Assembly: GCA_037893245.1 (NCBI GenBank)
Contig: JBAIAA010000526.1
Coordinates: forward strand, 1 to 64,000
Direction: 5' to 3'
DNA from: Crossaster papposus
Taxonomy: Eukaryota; Echinodermata; Asteroidea; Velatida; Solasteridae
Length of the DNA: 64,000 nucleotides
Shown: positions 44,859 to 55,074 of the stretch, one piece after another
Layout of the letters: every line of letters starts with the position of its first letter
Numbering within the stretch: position 1 is the stretch's first letter
Translations under genes and position numbers: made by a program
Notes under the pieces: model-generated
Told to the model about the DNA's origin: nothing
Database searches by the model: none
Seen by the model: the letters and a program-made list of their open reading frames with translations, nothing else

Positions 44859-45017
44859 TGTTACATTTACACTTATCCTATATAGCGCCCTCTGTTGATA
44901 TAGCCAACTCGCTTGTCCAAGATGGCACTGATAGCGACTAGGAGTAAATAAAACAGTTCAGTTCTAAAGTCTGTCAGTCTCTTCCTCATTAAAGATATAG
45001 CCTACGAGCATATTACA
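44859..45017 (+). repeat. Gypsy-B 3' LTR with preceding polypurine tract
   Basis: 159 bp; one difference from the 5' LTR (acatttacac against acattcacac). The purine tract aaagaaaagggga (44846-44858) abuts it. Confidence 0.95.
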
Positions 45018-45022
45018 GAGGA

Positions 45023-45478
45023 ATAAGGAATGTTACCCATTATCAACTAAATTAACCGACAAACTGAGCAATTAGGTGAGCTATTTGCCTTAGATTACAC
45101 TCAATTATCCAGTAATGATGATTAGATGCAAGAGAATATTCCCTAAATTTCAATAAAACTGTACATACCCATGTATTGTAACGACAAGAAGAAAACCCAC
45201 ATTGTTTATCACTATCAGTTACAAACACCCACAAAATATCCCTTAAAATCATCCATAAAATGTACTTACTTTCAATATCTACGCACGGTTATTAGGACAG
45301 CACACAGATGATTATGAAAATCGGGTTCAACCTAGGATTTTAGTTTGATTACCTAAATAATTGAGAGATTTGGAACGGTTTGAGGAACGTTAGTGAAACG
45401 AGAATCACGAGGGAGTTTTCTAGAATCACAAACACGAGAGGGTGCTATATAGGTTTTCAGCTTAGACACTTTCGTACA
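45023..45478 (-). repeat. BEL/Pao 5' LTR, outer part
   Basis: Continues the LTR alignment with 17868-18320 (for example 'ggaatgttacccattatcaac', 'aacctaggattttagtttg') and ends ...TTTCGTACA, followed by the ATTAC duplication. Confidence 0.9.
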
Positions 45479-45815
45479 ATTACCTATTACCATTACGTAA
45501 AGTTTTTGGGCCCAACCGGTTTTATAAGAAGCCTAAATACACGGCGGATCTTTCAAAGGGCAGGAAAGCAAATCCAGTTTTATGATTGGCCATTTTTTTA
45601 TGAAGTATTTCCGCGCACCTCACTAATTATAGGTGCAGTCTTACGCGAGTATTCGGAAGCCATATTGTCAAATTTCCGCGAAGCGCCCTCTTCGGTTGAT
45701 TTTCGTCAATTCATGAGAGAGGCTAATGACGAATATCTGCCACCATATAAAGCTAACACCGGGTGCGGGAGGGGTGTTATGGTGTTAGTGGGAGGTCATT
45801 GCATAAGCACTAAAT

Positions 45816-46037
45816 GTGACACGAACAAGCGGAATGAGTCGGATGTCGGGGAATCCCCAAAAATGTTTTAATCAGAACTGTTCTTCGTTGGTATTTAAAC
45901 AAATTTACATAACTCGACAACAAAACATCGTATCCACATGGGGTTTTCAGTTTTTAAAACGTACAGATGCCCTCTTTAAAACTACATGAAAACATGACCG
46001 GGGCCGACATCCGACTCATTCCGCTTGATCGTGTCAC
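45816..46037. mobile_element. small inverted-repeat element
   Basis: 'gtgacacgaacaagcggaat' plus 'gagtcggatgtcgg' (45816-45849) is matched inverted at 46004-46037 with two mismatches in about 34 bases. The interior of ~150 bp is non-coding. No target duplication was verified. Confidence 0.6.
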
Positions 46038-46087
46038 AAACACTCACCCAAAAAACTGTTTTCCAATTAACCCAAAATTTTGTTTCA

Positions 46088-46091
46088 AGCC

Positions 46092-46124
<33 letters not shown>

Positions 46125-48890
46125 TTTGTATAGCGCTTTTTACAAAGTTGATACAAAGCGCTTAAGCACAGATACAAAACTACACATTAAACAAACAGTA
46201 ACTTCCTAACAATAAAGAGACCAACCAGAAAGTAAACACTTGTGAACATAATTCAAGATACAATTAACGTAACTTAGGATACAGGTGGGTTTTAAGTTGA
46301 GATTTAAAAGTACTGAGGGTGTCAACTGATCGAACAAAGTTAGGGAGACGATTCCAGCATTTCGGTCCAGTGACTGCAAAAGCTTTAGAGCCAATATTTG
46401 TGCGAGATCGTGGGGTGATCAATACTACAGCAGAAGTGGATCTTAAGTTGTACATAGACTGACGGGTGTGGAGTAGATTACAAAGGTAGGATGGAGCTAG
46501 ATTATTTAACGATTTATATGTAAGTACAGCATTCTTGTATTCAATTCTTTGAGGTACCGGTAGCCAATGTAGGGACTGGATGAGAGGTGATGTATGCGTG
46601 AATTTAGGTTTCCTATAGATTAGACGGGCAGCTTGATTCTGTAGGAGCTGTAGGGCGTGCAAGTTCTTAGTTGATGCTCCATAGAGAAGGCTATTACAAT
46701 AGTCTAGCCTTGAAAGAACGAGTGCCCGAATTGCTGCGTGTGTAGAACTTTCATCGAGATACTTCCTGATCAGGGTCAGGTTTCGGAGATGAAATTTGAC
46801 AGTTCTTGAAATGTTTTCCACCTGAGCATCATGAAGGAGACGATTATCAAAGATGACACCGAGAATCCGAAGGGACTGTGATGGTTCCAGAACAACATCA
46901 CCAAGGGTCAACTGGACATCAGTGAGCTTTCGATGATGTGCTTGCGATGCAACTACTAGAAATTCGGTTTTGTCTTTGTTGAGCTTGAGTTTGTTGACAG
47001 TCATCCAGGTTTGAACGTCTTTGAAGACGTCTTTCAGCTTGGAGAGTGCACCTTTCATGGAATTCTGAGAGCCTGGATCACATGTTACATACAACTGTAT
47101 GTCGTCAGCATACATGTGATAGTTGACATCGTGTTTGTGAAAGATTTCAGCAATTGGTTGCAAGTACAAAGTGAACAGCAGGGGCCCTACGACTGACCCC
47201 TGTGGGACCCCATACTCAAGTTTATCCTCGGCAGATGTTGCATCATCAATGGCAACAGAGCATGTCCTGTTCTGAAGATAGGACACAAACCACTCTAAGG
47301 CTAGTCCGCATATACCAAAGTGAGTATGAAGTCTGTCAATGAGAATCACGTGGTCAAGCGTATCAAACGCTGCGGATAGATCAAGGGATAACATGAACGT
47401 AGCCTTCTTGTCGTCTAAGCCACGGGAAATGTCATTCTGCAGGGACAGTAGAGCTGTTTCGGTGCTGTAGTTTCTCTTATATGCAGACTGTCTGGGATTA
47501 TCAAGGTGATTCAGATCAATGTAATCCTGCAGCTGATGAATAACAACTTTCTCCAAGACCTTTGCTAGGAAGCGAATATTGGAGATCGGCCTGTAGTTAC
47601 AAAGGTTGTCTTTGTTCAAAGACTGTTTCTTGAGTACGGGTGTGACAGTTGCTTGTCCAAGACAAGAAGGAAAAACACCAGTTTCTAGCGAAGAATTGAC
47701 AGTCTCTAGGATGGTGGGCATGAGTACATGAATGTGTTTCTTCAAGAGCCACGTCGGCAGAGGATCGAGGGAACAGGTTTTATCAGGCAGTTTCCTGATG
47801 ATGACTTCAACATTGCTGTATGTTACCAGATTGAATGATGACAGTTTGGTGACTGGTTCGGTGGATACATGTCCAAGAACAGATGCATCAACATTGAGAT
47901 CATCAATGTACTTCCTAATGTTTCTCACTTTGTTGGTGAAGAAGGAACAGAAAGCAGAGGCAAGTTCCACAGACGATTCAGCATCGGGTAGCACGCGTTT
48001 GTTCTTGTTTAAAAGTTCGTTTACTGCTTTAAACATGTTTCTTGGTGAAGATTGCTCAAAGATGTTTTGATAGTAGTCCTGTTTAGCATCAGATACAACC
48101 GACGCTACTGCAGACTTTGCTTCTTGATAGGGTAACGGATCACTCTCAGGGTTTAGTCTGAAGGATTTCCGCCATTTTCTCTTCTCTCTCCTCTTTTCAC
48201 GTCTTGCAGCGTCAACATCATCGTTGTACCATTTGGGGCGATGACGAGTTTCAGTTTTCCTTGAGCGCATTGGAGCATGCTCATCTAGGACACTCTTGAT
48301 GTTGTTATCAGCGTCAGAAATAAACTTGTTCAAGTCATCAGTCATGTGGACACCACGCAACTTTGAGGAGAGATCAGCGGAGATACTTTGATGATCAAGA
48401 TTTCGAAACTTTCGGAAAGTAGTGAGCTTCGTTTTATGGGTTTGCTTCTTAGATTGAATTCTGCAACTGATCGCGCAGTGGTCAGACAGAAGGCTAGGAT
48501 CAATCTGCACAGAGCAGAGTAGATTTTCGTCCTCTCTGGCAATGGCGACATCAAGAATATGGCCACCTTTGTGAGTTTGTGATGTGACATACTGTATAAG
48601 TCCTGCTGCGTTGAGCAAGTTCTTGATACGTGCGACATCGTAGCGACTGGGGCAATCAAAGTGTGAGTTAAGATCTCCAAGAATTAACAGTTTTCCAGGG
48701 ATCTCGTTTAGGTCATCCAGAAAAAGTTCAAATTCCTCCAGGAATGTAGCCGTTTTAAGGCCATTCTGACTAGATGGTGGAGGCCTATAGGTCACAACCA
48801 AGTTAATTGACCTTTGGTGATCGGTAATGATACAATCATGAACTGTATTCAGTCCACTGTTTATTTGATTGATTCTCATCAAAATATAGT
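46088..48890 (-). mobile_element. LINE (CR1/L2-group), second copy, 5'-truncated
   Basis: The 3' end (minus) has AAGCGCTATACAAATG then an ATT-repeat tail (plus strand ataataataat, 46091-46122), typical of L2-like LINEs. The sequence stops in the endonuclease near 48890. A different family from the copy in Gypsy-A (different tail and about half of the residues differ). Confidence 0.85.
46264..48882 (-). CDS. LINE ORF2-like protein: endonuclease (most) and reverse transcriptase
   Basis: 872 uninterrupted codons. The endonuclease part has INLVVTYRPPPSSQ, KLLILGDLNSHFD, QTHKGGHILDVAI and the catalytic SDHCAI. The linker is rich in R/K (HRPKWYNDDVDAARREKRRE). The RT starts at CSLDPLPTWLLKKHI and has NYRPISNIRFLAKVLEK, LSLDLSAAFDTLDHV, YGVPQGSVVGPLLFTLYL and the catalytic YADDIQLYV. 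It ends with LDYCNSLLYGA, HWLPVPQRIEYK and FKSQLKTHLYPKLR. All RT motifs look functional. The missing N-terminus of the endonuclease marks it as a truncated insertion. Confidence 0.92.
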   Translation of the reverse strand: MMRINQINSGLNTVHDCIITDHQRSINLVVTYRPPPSSQNGLKTATFLEEFELFLDDLNEIPGKLLILGDLNSHFDCPSRYDVARIKNLLNAAGLIQYVTSQTHKGGHILDVAIAREDENLLCSVQIDPSLLSDHCAISCRIQSKKQTHKTKLTTFRKFRNLDHQSISADLSSKLRGVHMTDDLNKFISDADNNIKSVLDEHAPMRSRKTETRHRPKWYNDDVDAARREKRREKRKWRKSFRLNPESDPLPYQEAKSAVASVVSDAKQDYYQNIFEQSSPRNMFKAVNELLNKNKRVLPDAESSVELASAFCSFFTNKVRNIRKYIDDLNVDASVLGHVSTEPVTKLSSFNLVTYSNVEVIIRKLPDKTCSLDPLPTWLLKKHIHVLMPTILETVNSSLETGVFPSCLGQATVTPVLKKQSLNKDNLCNYRPISNIRFLAKVLEKVVIHQLQDYIDLNHLDNPRQSAYKRNYSTETALLSLQNDISRGLDDKKATFMLSLDLSAAFDTLDHVILIDRLHTHFGICGLALEWFVSYLQNRTCSVAIDDATSAEDKLEYGVPQGSVVGPLLFTLYLQPIAEIFHKHDVNYHMYADDIQLYVTCDPGSQNSMKGALSKLKDVFKDVQTWMTVNKLKLNKDKTEFLVVASQAHHRKLTDVQLTLGDVVLEPSQSLRILGVIFDNRLLHDAQVENISRTVKFHLRNLTLIRKYLDESSTHAAIRALVLSRLDYCNSLLYGASTKNLHALQLLQNQAARLIYRKPKFTHTSPLIQSLHWLPVPQRIEYKNAVLTYKSLNNLAPSYLCNLLHTRQSMYNLRSTSAVVLITPRSRTNIGSKAFAVTGPKCWNRLPNFVRSVDTLSTFKSQLKTHLYPKLR

Positions 48891-48913
48891 GTTGATTCTC
48901 ATTACACTAGGAA

Positions 48914-49185
48914 AGGGGATGGTGTGATCTTGCATTCAAAGCGGAGATGGTAATTATAGCAGGATGTGATTACAAAAAATGTTTAAACAATCTCATCCAA
49001 CTACTCAAAATTCCCATTCTTTTGCAAATTCACATATCCCGACTTAAGCTAAAGAAATGTATTGCATGATGTGAATTTAGATGTTAACGACCTAATCCAG
49101 GATGTGAATTTGGAAGCGGGTGTGAATTTGGAGCATATGGGGTGTGATTTTGAAAATCTTGTTGAAATCACTTCCTGCTACTGGC
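48914..49185. mobile_element. foldback MITE, family A, copy 2
   Basis: Starts 'ggtgtgatcttgcattcaaagcgg' and has the inner palindrome of 'caaattcacat' / 'atgtgaatttgga' words, then 'gtgattttgaaaatcttgttgaaatcac'. The right terminus is lost after 'ctgctactggcc'. Confidence 0.7.
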
Positions 49186-49627
49186 CGTTTCCTATGATTA
49201 TAGAAGACTTTGTGTTCGTGTTGTTTTGTTTGGGGGGTTGTGGAATTGGCTGGTTAATGTTGATTGTTCGAATCCCGACGTACTTGTGTTCTTGGACACT
49301 TTTTTGCAATTTATTGTCTCTCTTTCTCCACCCAGCGCATTTTGCTCTCATGGTTAACTATACATGGGTAACTGTAAAGGTAGAGAGCAAAATGCGCTGA
49401 TCTCAAGCTGCTGCAGAAACGGCCTTGTTCCTGATGAATGGGGACAATAATATAGCAAAATTAAACGGATCTGTGGCTGTGCTCCGTGGTAGGGTCAGTA
49501 TGGCGGATGTCTACATGCCATCGACTAGATCACGTTGTAGCCGCGTCCTTTGCAATTCAGCTTCTCAGCTGCCAGTAAAGACGAGTAGCCCCCCATTATT
49601 ATAACATTATTGTTATGTTGGATGACA

Positions 49628-52600
49628 TCACACCTTGCGATACATCTTCACAGATTGGCCGTCAGCCACTGCCAGCTGCCCATCTGATGTGAATGTGATT
49701 CCACGTTGGCCAAACAGACCCTGAGCAAGGCAATCAAGAAAGCTGCCATCTGGGTCATACTGGTGAATATGACCATTGCCAAACCCATTGAACACTGCTA
49801 GGTAGATGCCTGAGCTGTCACAGCATACACCCTGGCAGTACCCTACTGGCTGACCGTTGATGGTTGGTTTGATGGTGGCGAGTGTAGTACCTTTGCTGTC
49901 GGCAACATCCACTTTCTTTGTGTGTCCTCCACTGACCACAACTCGACCAACGTCGTCATCAACAGCCAGGAAGTAAGGTGGAGTCTGCACTGGTATGGTG
50001 TGTAGAATCTTACCATCAGTGGGTCTGTGTTCAGTCCACACCATCCTCCTGATATCCCCTACTATTATGGTACTATTGTCTCTAACTGCTAGACTACAAA
50101 GGCCCACTTGTGTATTGTCAATCTGATCCTCGGGCACCGTTGGGAACTGAAAGTCCAGAGTGTTGTCCTTCATGTTGAACACCTTGATATACTTGCTTCC
50201 CGCTTCCAATGTTACTAAGCGTTGCTCAGGATTGTGGATGGCTGCAACTGACCATGGACCTGTGGGTAGAGAAGAGCTCACAATATGACATGCACAATAT
50301 AAAAATGCACTGTCACTATTATCTGCCCCCATGAAATATCAATACCTAAGAATGCATCTACTCAATACACATGGTCTGCCTTAAAGCTAAGTGCCACGCT
50401 GAAGGCATTGCAGCATACGAGGCATTAAAGGCTGTACCGTGAGTTTCTTTTATTGGTGATTGGTGAATTATATCCTATACCATGGGCAAAATTGTGTTCA
50501 TTTTAACCCTAACAGTCCTCAATCCTTCACCTGTTGGAGGATTGAGGACTGTTAGGGTTAATTAATGCAAACAAAACGCAAATGCATTTAGCATTTCCGT
50601 TGGCAGTAGGCCTACATTATGATGCAGCTGCTGCTGGAACCACCAGCCGTGCATTTACATTCAATTACTAGATCCAATACTCGCTTTACTTACAAACATG
50701 TACGGGTACTTGTTTTTATAGGTTGGAGTTTTTAAACACTACAATTGTCAGTATATTTAAAACAATTATTTACTTCTAAACTAACAATAAACTTTTTTGC
50801 AACCTTTCAAAAAGCAACTAACCAAATTATTGTTCAACAGCTTACTTATTTTAAAGAAAATGACTCTAAACTCCCTGTGAAATTATTCCTTCTGGCATGC
50901 TGTCATTTCTCAAAGACGAATTTGTGGAAATTTGCATTTAGTAGTTGGTTCCAATCAAATTAATACTATTTTGTGTTAATATTATTTTCTCGAATTATAC
51001 AGCATTTACAGAGCTAAATCTTCGTCAGGTAAGTAGAGAAGCAGCATTCTTTTAGATTTTGAGAACGTTTACTGCAAACCTTCAAATCTCGTTTACTGCT
51101 TTTAACAATAAAAATGCAGAACTGACAATATATTTAAACATAGACCAATTTAGTTATGGATACATTACTCTAAAATTCTCAATCATTTGCAGCCAACAAT
51201 ACTTAAGTTGTTGCATGGCACCCTAATTTGCCCCACATCAGAATCAATCAGAGACCATCAGCACATGGACAATTTGTTGATATGCAAAACATCCTCAAAT
51301 AATCAAGGTTTAATCCTCTCAAGATTGGTAAGTTAAACTATTTTTTTTAATATCTGTACAAACTGAACATTCTTCAGGGGATTCTGAAATAAAAAGTATG
51401 TATTTTGTTAACAATAGATTGCAGTTCAAATGTGTCAGCTGGAAGAGCCATGACAGTTCATGTTTCATTCCATGCCAGCATTGACTTTTTATACTGTCAG
51501 TTTCTATCAACATTAATGTGTGTGATATTATGTTCATTGCAGTTTAAGTTTGTGTCCATTATACACTATTAAAGGGCATGATGTAATTTTGCATTCAAAG
51601 CAGGACACGGTCCAACAAAAGATTTCCAAAATCACATCCACATGCTCCAAACTCACACCCTCAGTCTAAATTCACATCCTCAGTCCAAGATTCAAATTCA
51701 AATTCACTGGATGGACATCCACCCAGGATGTGAATTTGGACTGAGGATGTGAATTAGGAACGAAGGTGTCAATTTGAAGCTTTTAGATGTGATTTTGGAA
51801 ATCTTTTGTTGAAATCATTATTCTGCTGAGGACAGTGTCCGCTTTGAATGCAAAATCACATCATACACTAGTACCGTAAAACGGGGTGAATAGGGACAAT
51901 TTTTGCAGTTAAAGCAGTGCACCGGTTTATTCACACGGCCAGTGGCAAATATTCTTGTGCTATTTATTGTCCACTAATGTTGACTTTGCATTGACAGCAA
52001 GAAGAAATCTCAGCAGTGTTGGATAATTTTTTTTATTTTTTTTTATTTGACTGTTTTTATTTGACACGGGGGTTATTAGGAACAAAGTATGAAATAATGT
52101 CACTGCTCCTAGTCTACCCCTAGCAGGGGGGATAGGGACACTAAGGTGTTTTTTTTAAAACAACACAATGCTTGCAGAAGCATTTTAACAATTATTAATG
52201 AATTATTCATAAGAACGTTTAATGGTAAAGATCCACCTTTATACATTTATAAAAGAATACAAAACTTCTTTGTACTTTATAGTAGCTTTTGTAGTATACT
52301 TCTGGCTTTGGAATGTTGGCACAATGGTTTTAAAGGTACAAATAATAGAAAATAAACTCAGCTCTGTACTTCTGACTTTGGTACTTTGGCACAATGGTTT
52401 TAACAAAAGTAACAACAAATATAATGAATAAGATTAAAACTGCTGCAAACTGCTTACTGGCTGGAATGACCTAAAATATACAAATCAAATAAGTTAAGAG
52501 GGCCTAATATTTCGATCTTAACAAGATCTTCTTCAGAGACATAATGGATGTGTACAAGAAACAAACATATATACATGTAGGGCAACATACAGCATGATGC

Positions 52601-54833
52601 ACATCATGGTAGGCGAAAGAAACACAAAAGAAAAAGCACCCAGTCTAGTAGAACAATCAACAAAAGGAGGATTAGGCTGAAGAAAAAAAAGGTGAGGTCA
52701 TGCAGTGTGGGTAGGATCAAAGAGGGACAAAGGTGTGTGGATTAGGGTGGGGAACAAAAACAGAAGGGGTCCACAATTAAGGAGGGGGTCCAGGGTGAAG
52801 ATCAAAGGAAAAACTAACAAAGAGGTATGAATATGAGTAATGTGGGGGGGGGGGGGGGGGGGACCAAAGGAGTGAGAACAAACACAAACAAACTCCTGGC
52901 AAGAAAAAAACTCTGAAACAGATGACAAATAGGGGAACCAAATAGAAGTTAATCATTTCCTAGTTGGATGTTGAGCCCATGTGGTTGAATAGTCCGAAGA
53001 CGATTTACCCAAACTTTCTCCCAGGAGAGGCGGACTGGGTCTTTCCGATGGCCAAGTGATTCTATGCCCTGTAGAATCATACCACAGATGTCAATCTCTA
53101 TATAAATCTGTATATAAATCTGTCCCTACTCGCCCCGCTTGTTTAGCAACAATCTGAAAATAAAAACGAAAATGAAAAACAAAATATAAGGACTAAGGCA
53201 AATGATTTCCTTCTCCAACTTCACATGCAAGACAATATTTGTGAGGTCTTGCATGTGAAATCTGATGGTTATCTCCAGTGGGTCCGAAGATAGATGCAAA
53301 GTTTTGACACATCACGATTTGAGATATATTCAGAGACGTCAGAGTTTCTTCCATGAAGGGGTAAATGTGAGTTGTTTCCCCTCTTGTGAGGCATGGTTGG
53401 ACAGCTGTAGGCCTATTGTACCTAAATAGAATAAATGAAAAGGATCTTCATTATTACTTAGAAGAAAAACAATTACAAACAATTGTTTTGTCCCTATTCA
53501 CCTCTGTGTTCCTATTCGCCCCGTTTTACGGTACTAAAAGAAACTTACGTTGGAAGTGAAATGTTTCTTTATGTAGTCCCTCATGGCTGCAGATGACCAC
53601 TCGGTTGTTCCAACAGTCGGCCACAGCAATCACACCAGGTCGAGTAGCAGTAATACCTCGAGCCACCCGGAACTCTACAGGATCACTCCCCATTCTCCCA
53701 AACTGAAGAGACATATTCCACTTGACTGCCTCAACCTCCAGCTTGCCCAAACAGACGCCACCTACCTTCTGACCCGGGGTGAATCTCAGATGTGAAAGCT
53801 TGGGTTCAATGTGACCTTTGTGGGGAAGATTTTGACTCTTGAGTAATTTCAAGTCTCTGCTGATGATAGGATACAGGGAAAGCATATTACTGTCTGACGT
53901 GGTGTTTATGATATCCTGCGCTGTCCCAAGCGAATGTTGTTTTCCTTGAAGAATCATTGTCAGTGTGTTCTGATGCTCATCATATACTCTGTTGCGATCC
54001 TGCTGGAGTCGTTTGATTTCTTCAATCATCTTTGTCTCTTGAGTTGTTATCTCAGCTTTCATTTTATCCGCTTCGCTTTTCACGGCTTTCACAGTCTGTG
54101 TGACGTTCTGTGTAAACTTCTGCTTTGCCTGTGATGAAGTGGCCAAAGCTTGTTCAAGGCTTTTGAGGTCTGTGGTGAAATCTGGAAACATATCTTTCAG
54201 CGACTGTTTGTATTTTAGAGACGCCTGTCCATAGTCCATGTACTGATGTTTTGGTTTACAGTGGTCTATAACTGTACAATCTTGACATATTAACTCTTCA
54301 CATGTCTCGCAGTAAAACCGTTTCACTTCGCCTTTGTGTTGTTGGCATTTTGACTCCAATTCTTCCGGTGTCTTTTTCACCGTTGCTTTCCCCTGACGAA
54401 TGTCCTCCAAAGTAGCCACTGTGTGATTTGATGTAGCCGTAAATCGCAAGTGCGTCTTGTGACAGTGTGGGCAGATATTCTGTGCACAGTCCAGACAGCA
54501 GTGCATAGCCTCATTTCCCTCATCACAAATATCACAAGTGACATCCTTGTTTTCGGAACAAGCCACCTTTTCTTGGAGTGAGACCTTCTCAACTATTCCC
54601 ATCAAATGGTAATTTGTTATCAGGCATTGAATGCGTGTCTCTGGAAGTACTGTCTCCCGTCGACATACGGGGCAGGGTATCTTTGGTTTACCTCCATACC
54701 TGCTAGTGTGGTATTTCTCCAGACATTTCTCACAAAAACTGTGCAGGCAGTTCAATATCTTGGGCTGTTTATATCTCCCTTTGCATATGCCACACTCAAG
54801 ATGGGGGCTGATCGTCTTTAGAGCTGTAGCCAT
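49628..54833 (-). CDS. TRIM-NHL type E3 ubiquitin ligase (two coding exons)
   Basis: Exons 54833-53549 and 50259-49628 join in phase (1285 + 632 bases = 638 codons plus stop). Donor AAC|GTAAGT and acceptor CCCACAG|GTCC are both strong. The start is MATALKTISPHLECGIC at 54833. The frame is open further upstream, but only through a MITE, so I rejected the earlier starts. Domains: C3HC4 RING, residues 14-57 (CGIC...CLHSFCEKC...CPVC); B-box 1 about 88-135 (CDICDEG...CCLDC); B-box 2 about 147-185 (CQQHKGEVKRFYCETC...H); coiled coil about 190-300 (TDLKSLEQAL ... IEEIKRLQQDRNRV). The C-terminal beta-propeller of NHL type runs from about 370 to 638 (VIAVADCWNNRVVI, SLAVRDNSTIIVGD, GITFTSDGQLAVADG). 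No filamin domain is seen. Family members ubiquitinate proteins or act on RNA; the target is unknown. Similar TRIM-NHL genes are numerous in lancelets. Confidence 0.9.
50260..50263 (-). other. TRIM intron 3' splice site
   Basis: The minus strand reads a pyrimidine-containing tract then CTACCCACAG before the exon base at 50259. The phase fits exon 1 exactly. Confidence 0.8.
50503..50561. repeat. perfect 24-bp hairpin flanked by TTAA
   Basis: TTAACCCTAACAGTCCTC... at 50503-50526 and its exact complement at 50538-50561, loop of 11 bases, within the TRIM intron. TTAA at each outer end followed by CCCTAA resembles piggyBac-type termini. Confidence 0.85.
51573..51868. mobile_element. foldback MITE, family A, copy 3 (complete)
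   Basis: Runs from 'catgatgtaattttgcattc' with 'aaagcaggacacgg' to 'gtgtccgctttgaatgc' and 'aaaatcacatcatac'. The arms contain 'cacatcctcagtcc' / 'ggactgaggatgtg'. It lies in the TRIM intron, directly left of the next element. Confidence 0.8.
51874..53531. mobile_element. 1.66-kb TIR element in the TRIM intron
   Basis: CCGTAAAACGGGGTGAATAGG at the left and its inverted form ...CCTATTCGCCCCGTTTTACGG at the right, each bordered by TA (51872-51873; 53532-53533). A second inner copy of 'gtccctattcacc' (53491-53503) shows subterminal repetition. No transposase; the interior includes a Penelope-like fragment. The right end lies 15 bases inside the intron from the 5' splice site. Confidence 0.8.
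52500..53110 (-). pseudogene. Penelope-like element 3' fragment
   Basis: The minus strand near 52960-53080 reads ESLGHRKDPVRLSWEKVWV then NRLRTIQPHGLNIQLGND followed by a stop, which fits the C-terminal GIY-YIG endonuclease tail of Penelope-like elements. Downstream (near 52515-52545) is 'gaagaagatcttgttaagat' with 'cgaaatatta', a sequence type common after such ORFs. The rest of the endonuclease and the RT are missing. A G run at 52842-52862 interrupts the 3' part. Confidence 0.55.
53543..53548 (-). other. TRIM intron 5' splice site
   Basis: The minus strand reads AAC|GTAAGT, a consensus donor. A transposon end lies 15 bases into the intron. Confidence 0.85.
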
Positions 54834-55074
54834 TTTATCTGTGGGCAATAATGTCAACATGTTTTTAACAAAATGGTATAATCTTCGCTTCATATTTTTT
54901 GAAAATAATGTTGGTGCATAATTGTAACCGAGTACCCGACCATTGGTATCAGGAACCGGTGCCAGGTTTACTTTCAAATTACTTTGTAACTTCTCATACA
55001 AAAACGATAACACTATATTATCACTTGTAGGGAATTTACAAAATAGCACTAGGAAATGGCTTGATTTGATTTCG

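Larger units (their letters stand above)
40173..45017 (+). mobile_element. second Ty3/Gypsy element (Gypsy-B), inside the BEL/Pao LTR
   Basis: 4845 bp with two 159-bp LTRs and the target duplication GAGGA at 40168-40172 and 45018-45022. It carries degenerate gag, protease, RT, RNase H and integrase. The internal reading is broken by several frameshifts and stop codons although the LTRs differ at one base only. Confidence 0.95.
17595..45478 (-). mobile_element. BEL/Pao LTR retrotransposon, full length but split by nested insertions
   Basis: Two related LTRs (17595-18320; 39915-40172 plus 45023-45478) bound it, and the flanking 5-bp duplication ATTAC is at 17590-17594 and 45479-45483. The internal order on the minus strand is gag, CCHC knuckle, aspartic protease, RT, RNase H, integrase and integrase C-terminal domain, as in BEL/Pao. 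After subtracting insertions about 8 kb of BEL sequence remains. The LTRs differ by many substitutions and indels, and the coding parts carry stops and frameshifts, so the copy is old and inactive. Confidence 0.9.

Noticed and set aside
45380-45871. 163-codon plus frame
   Set aside because: It begins inside the BEL/Pao LTR and runs into unrelated flank; no recognisable domain and no homologous frame in the other LTR.
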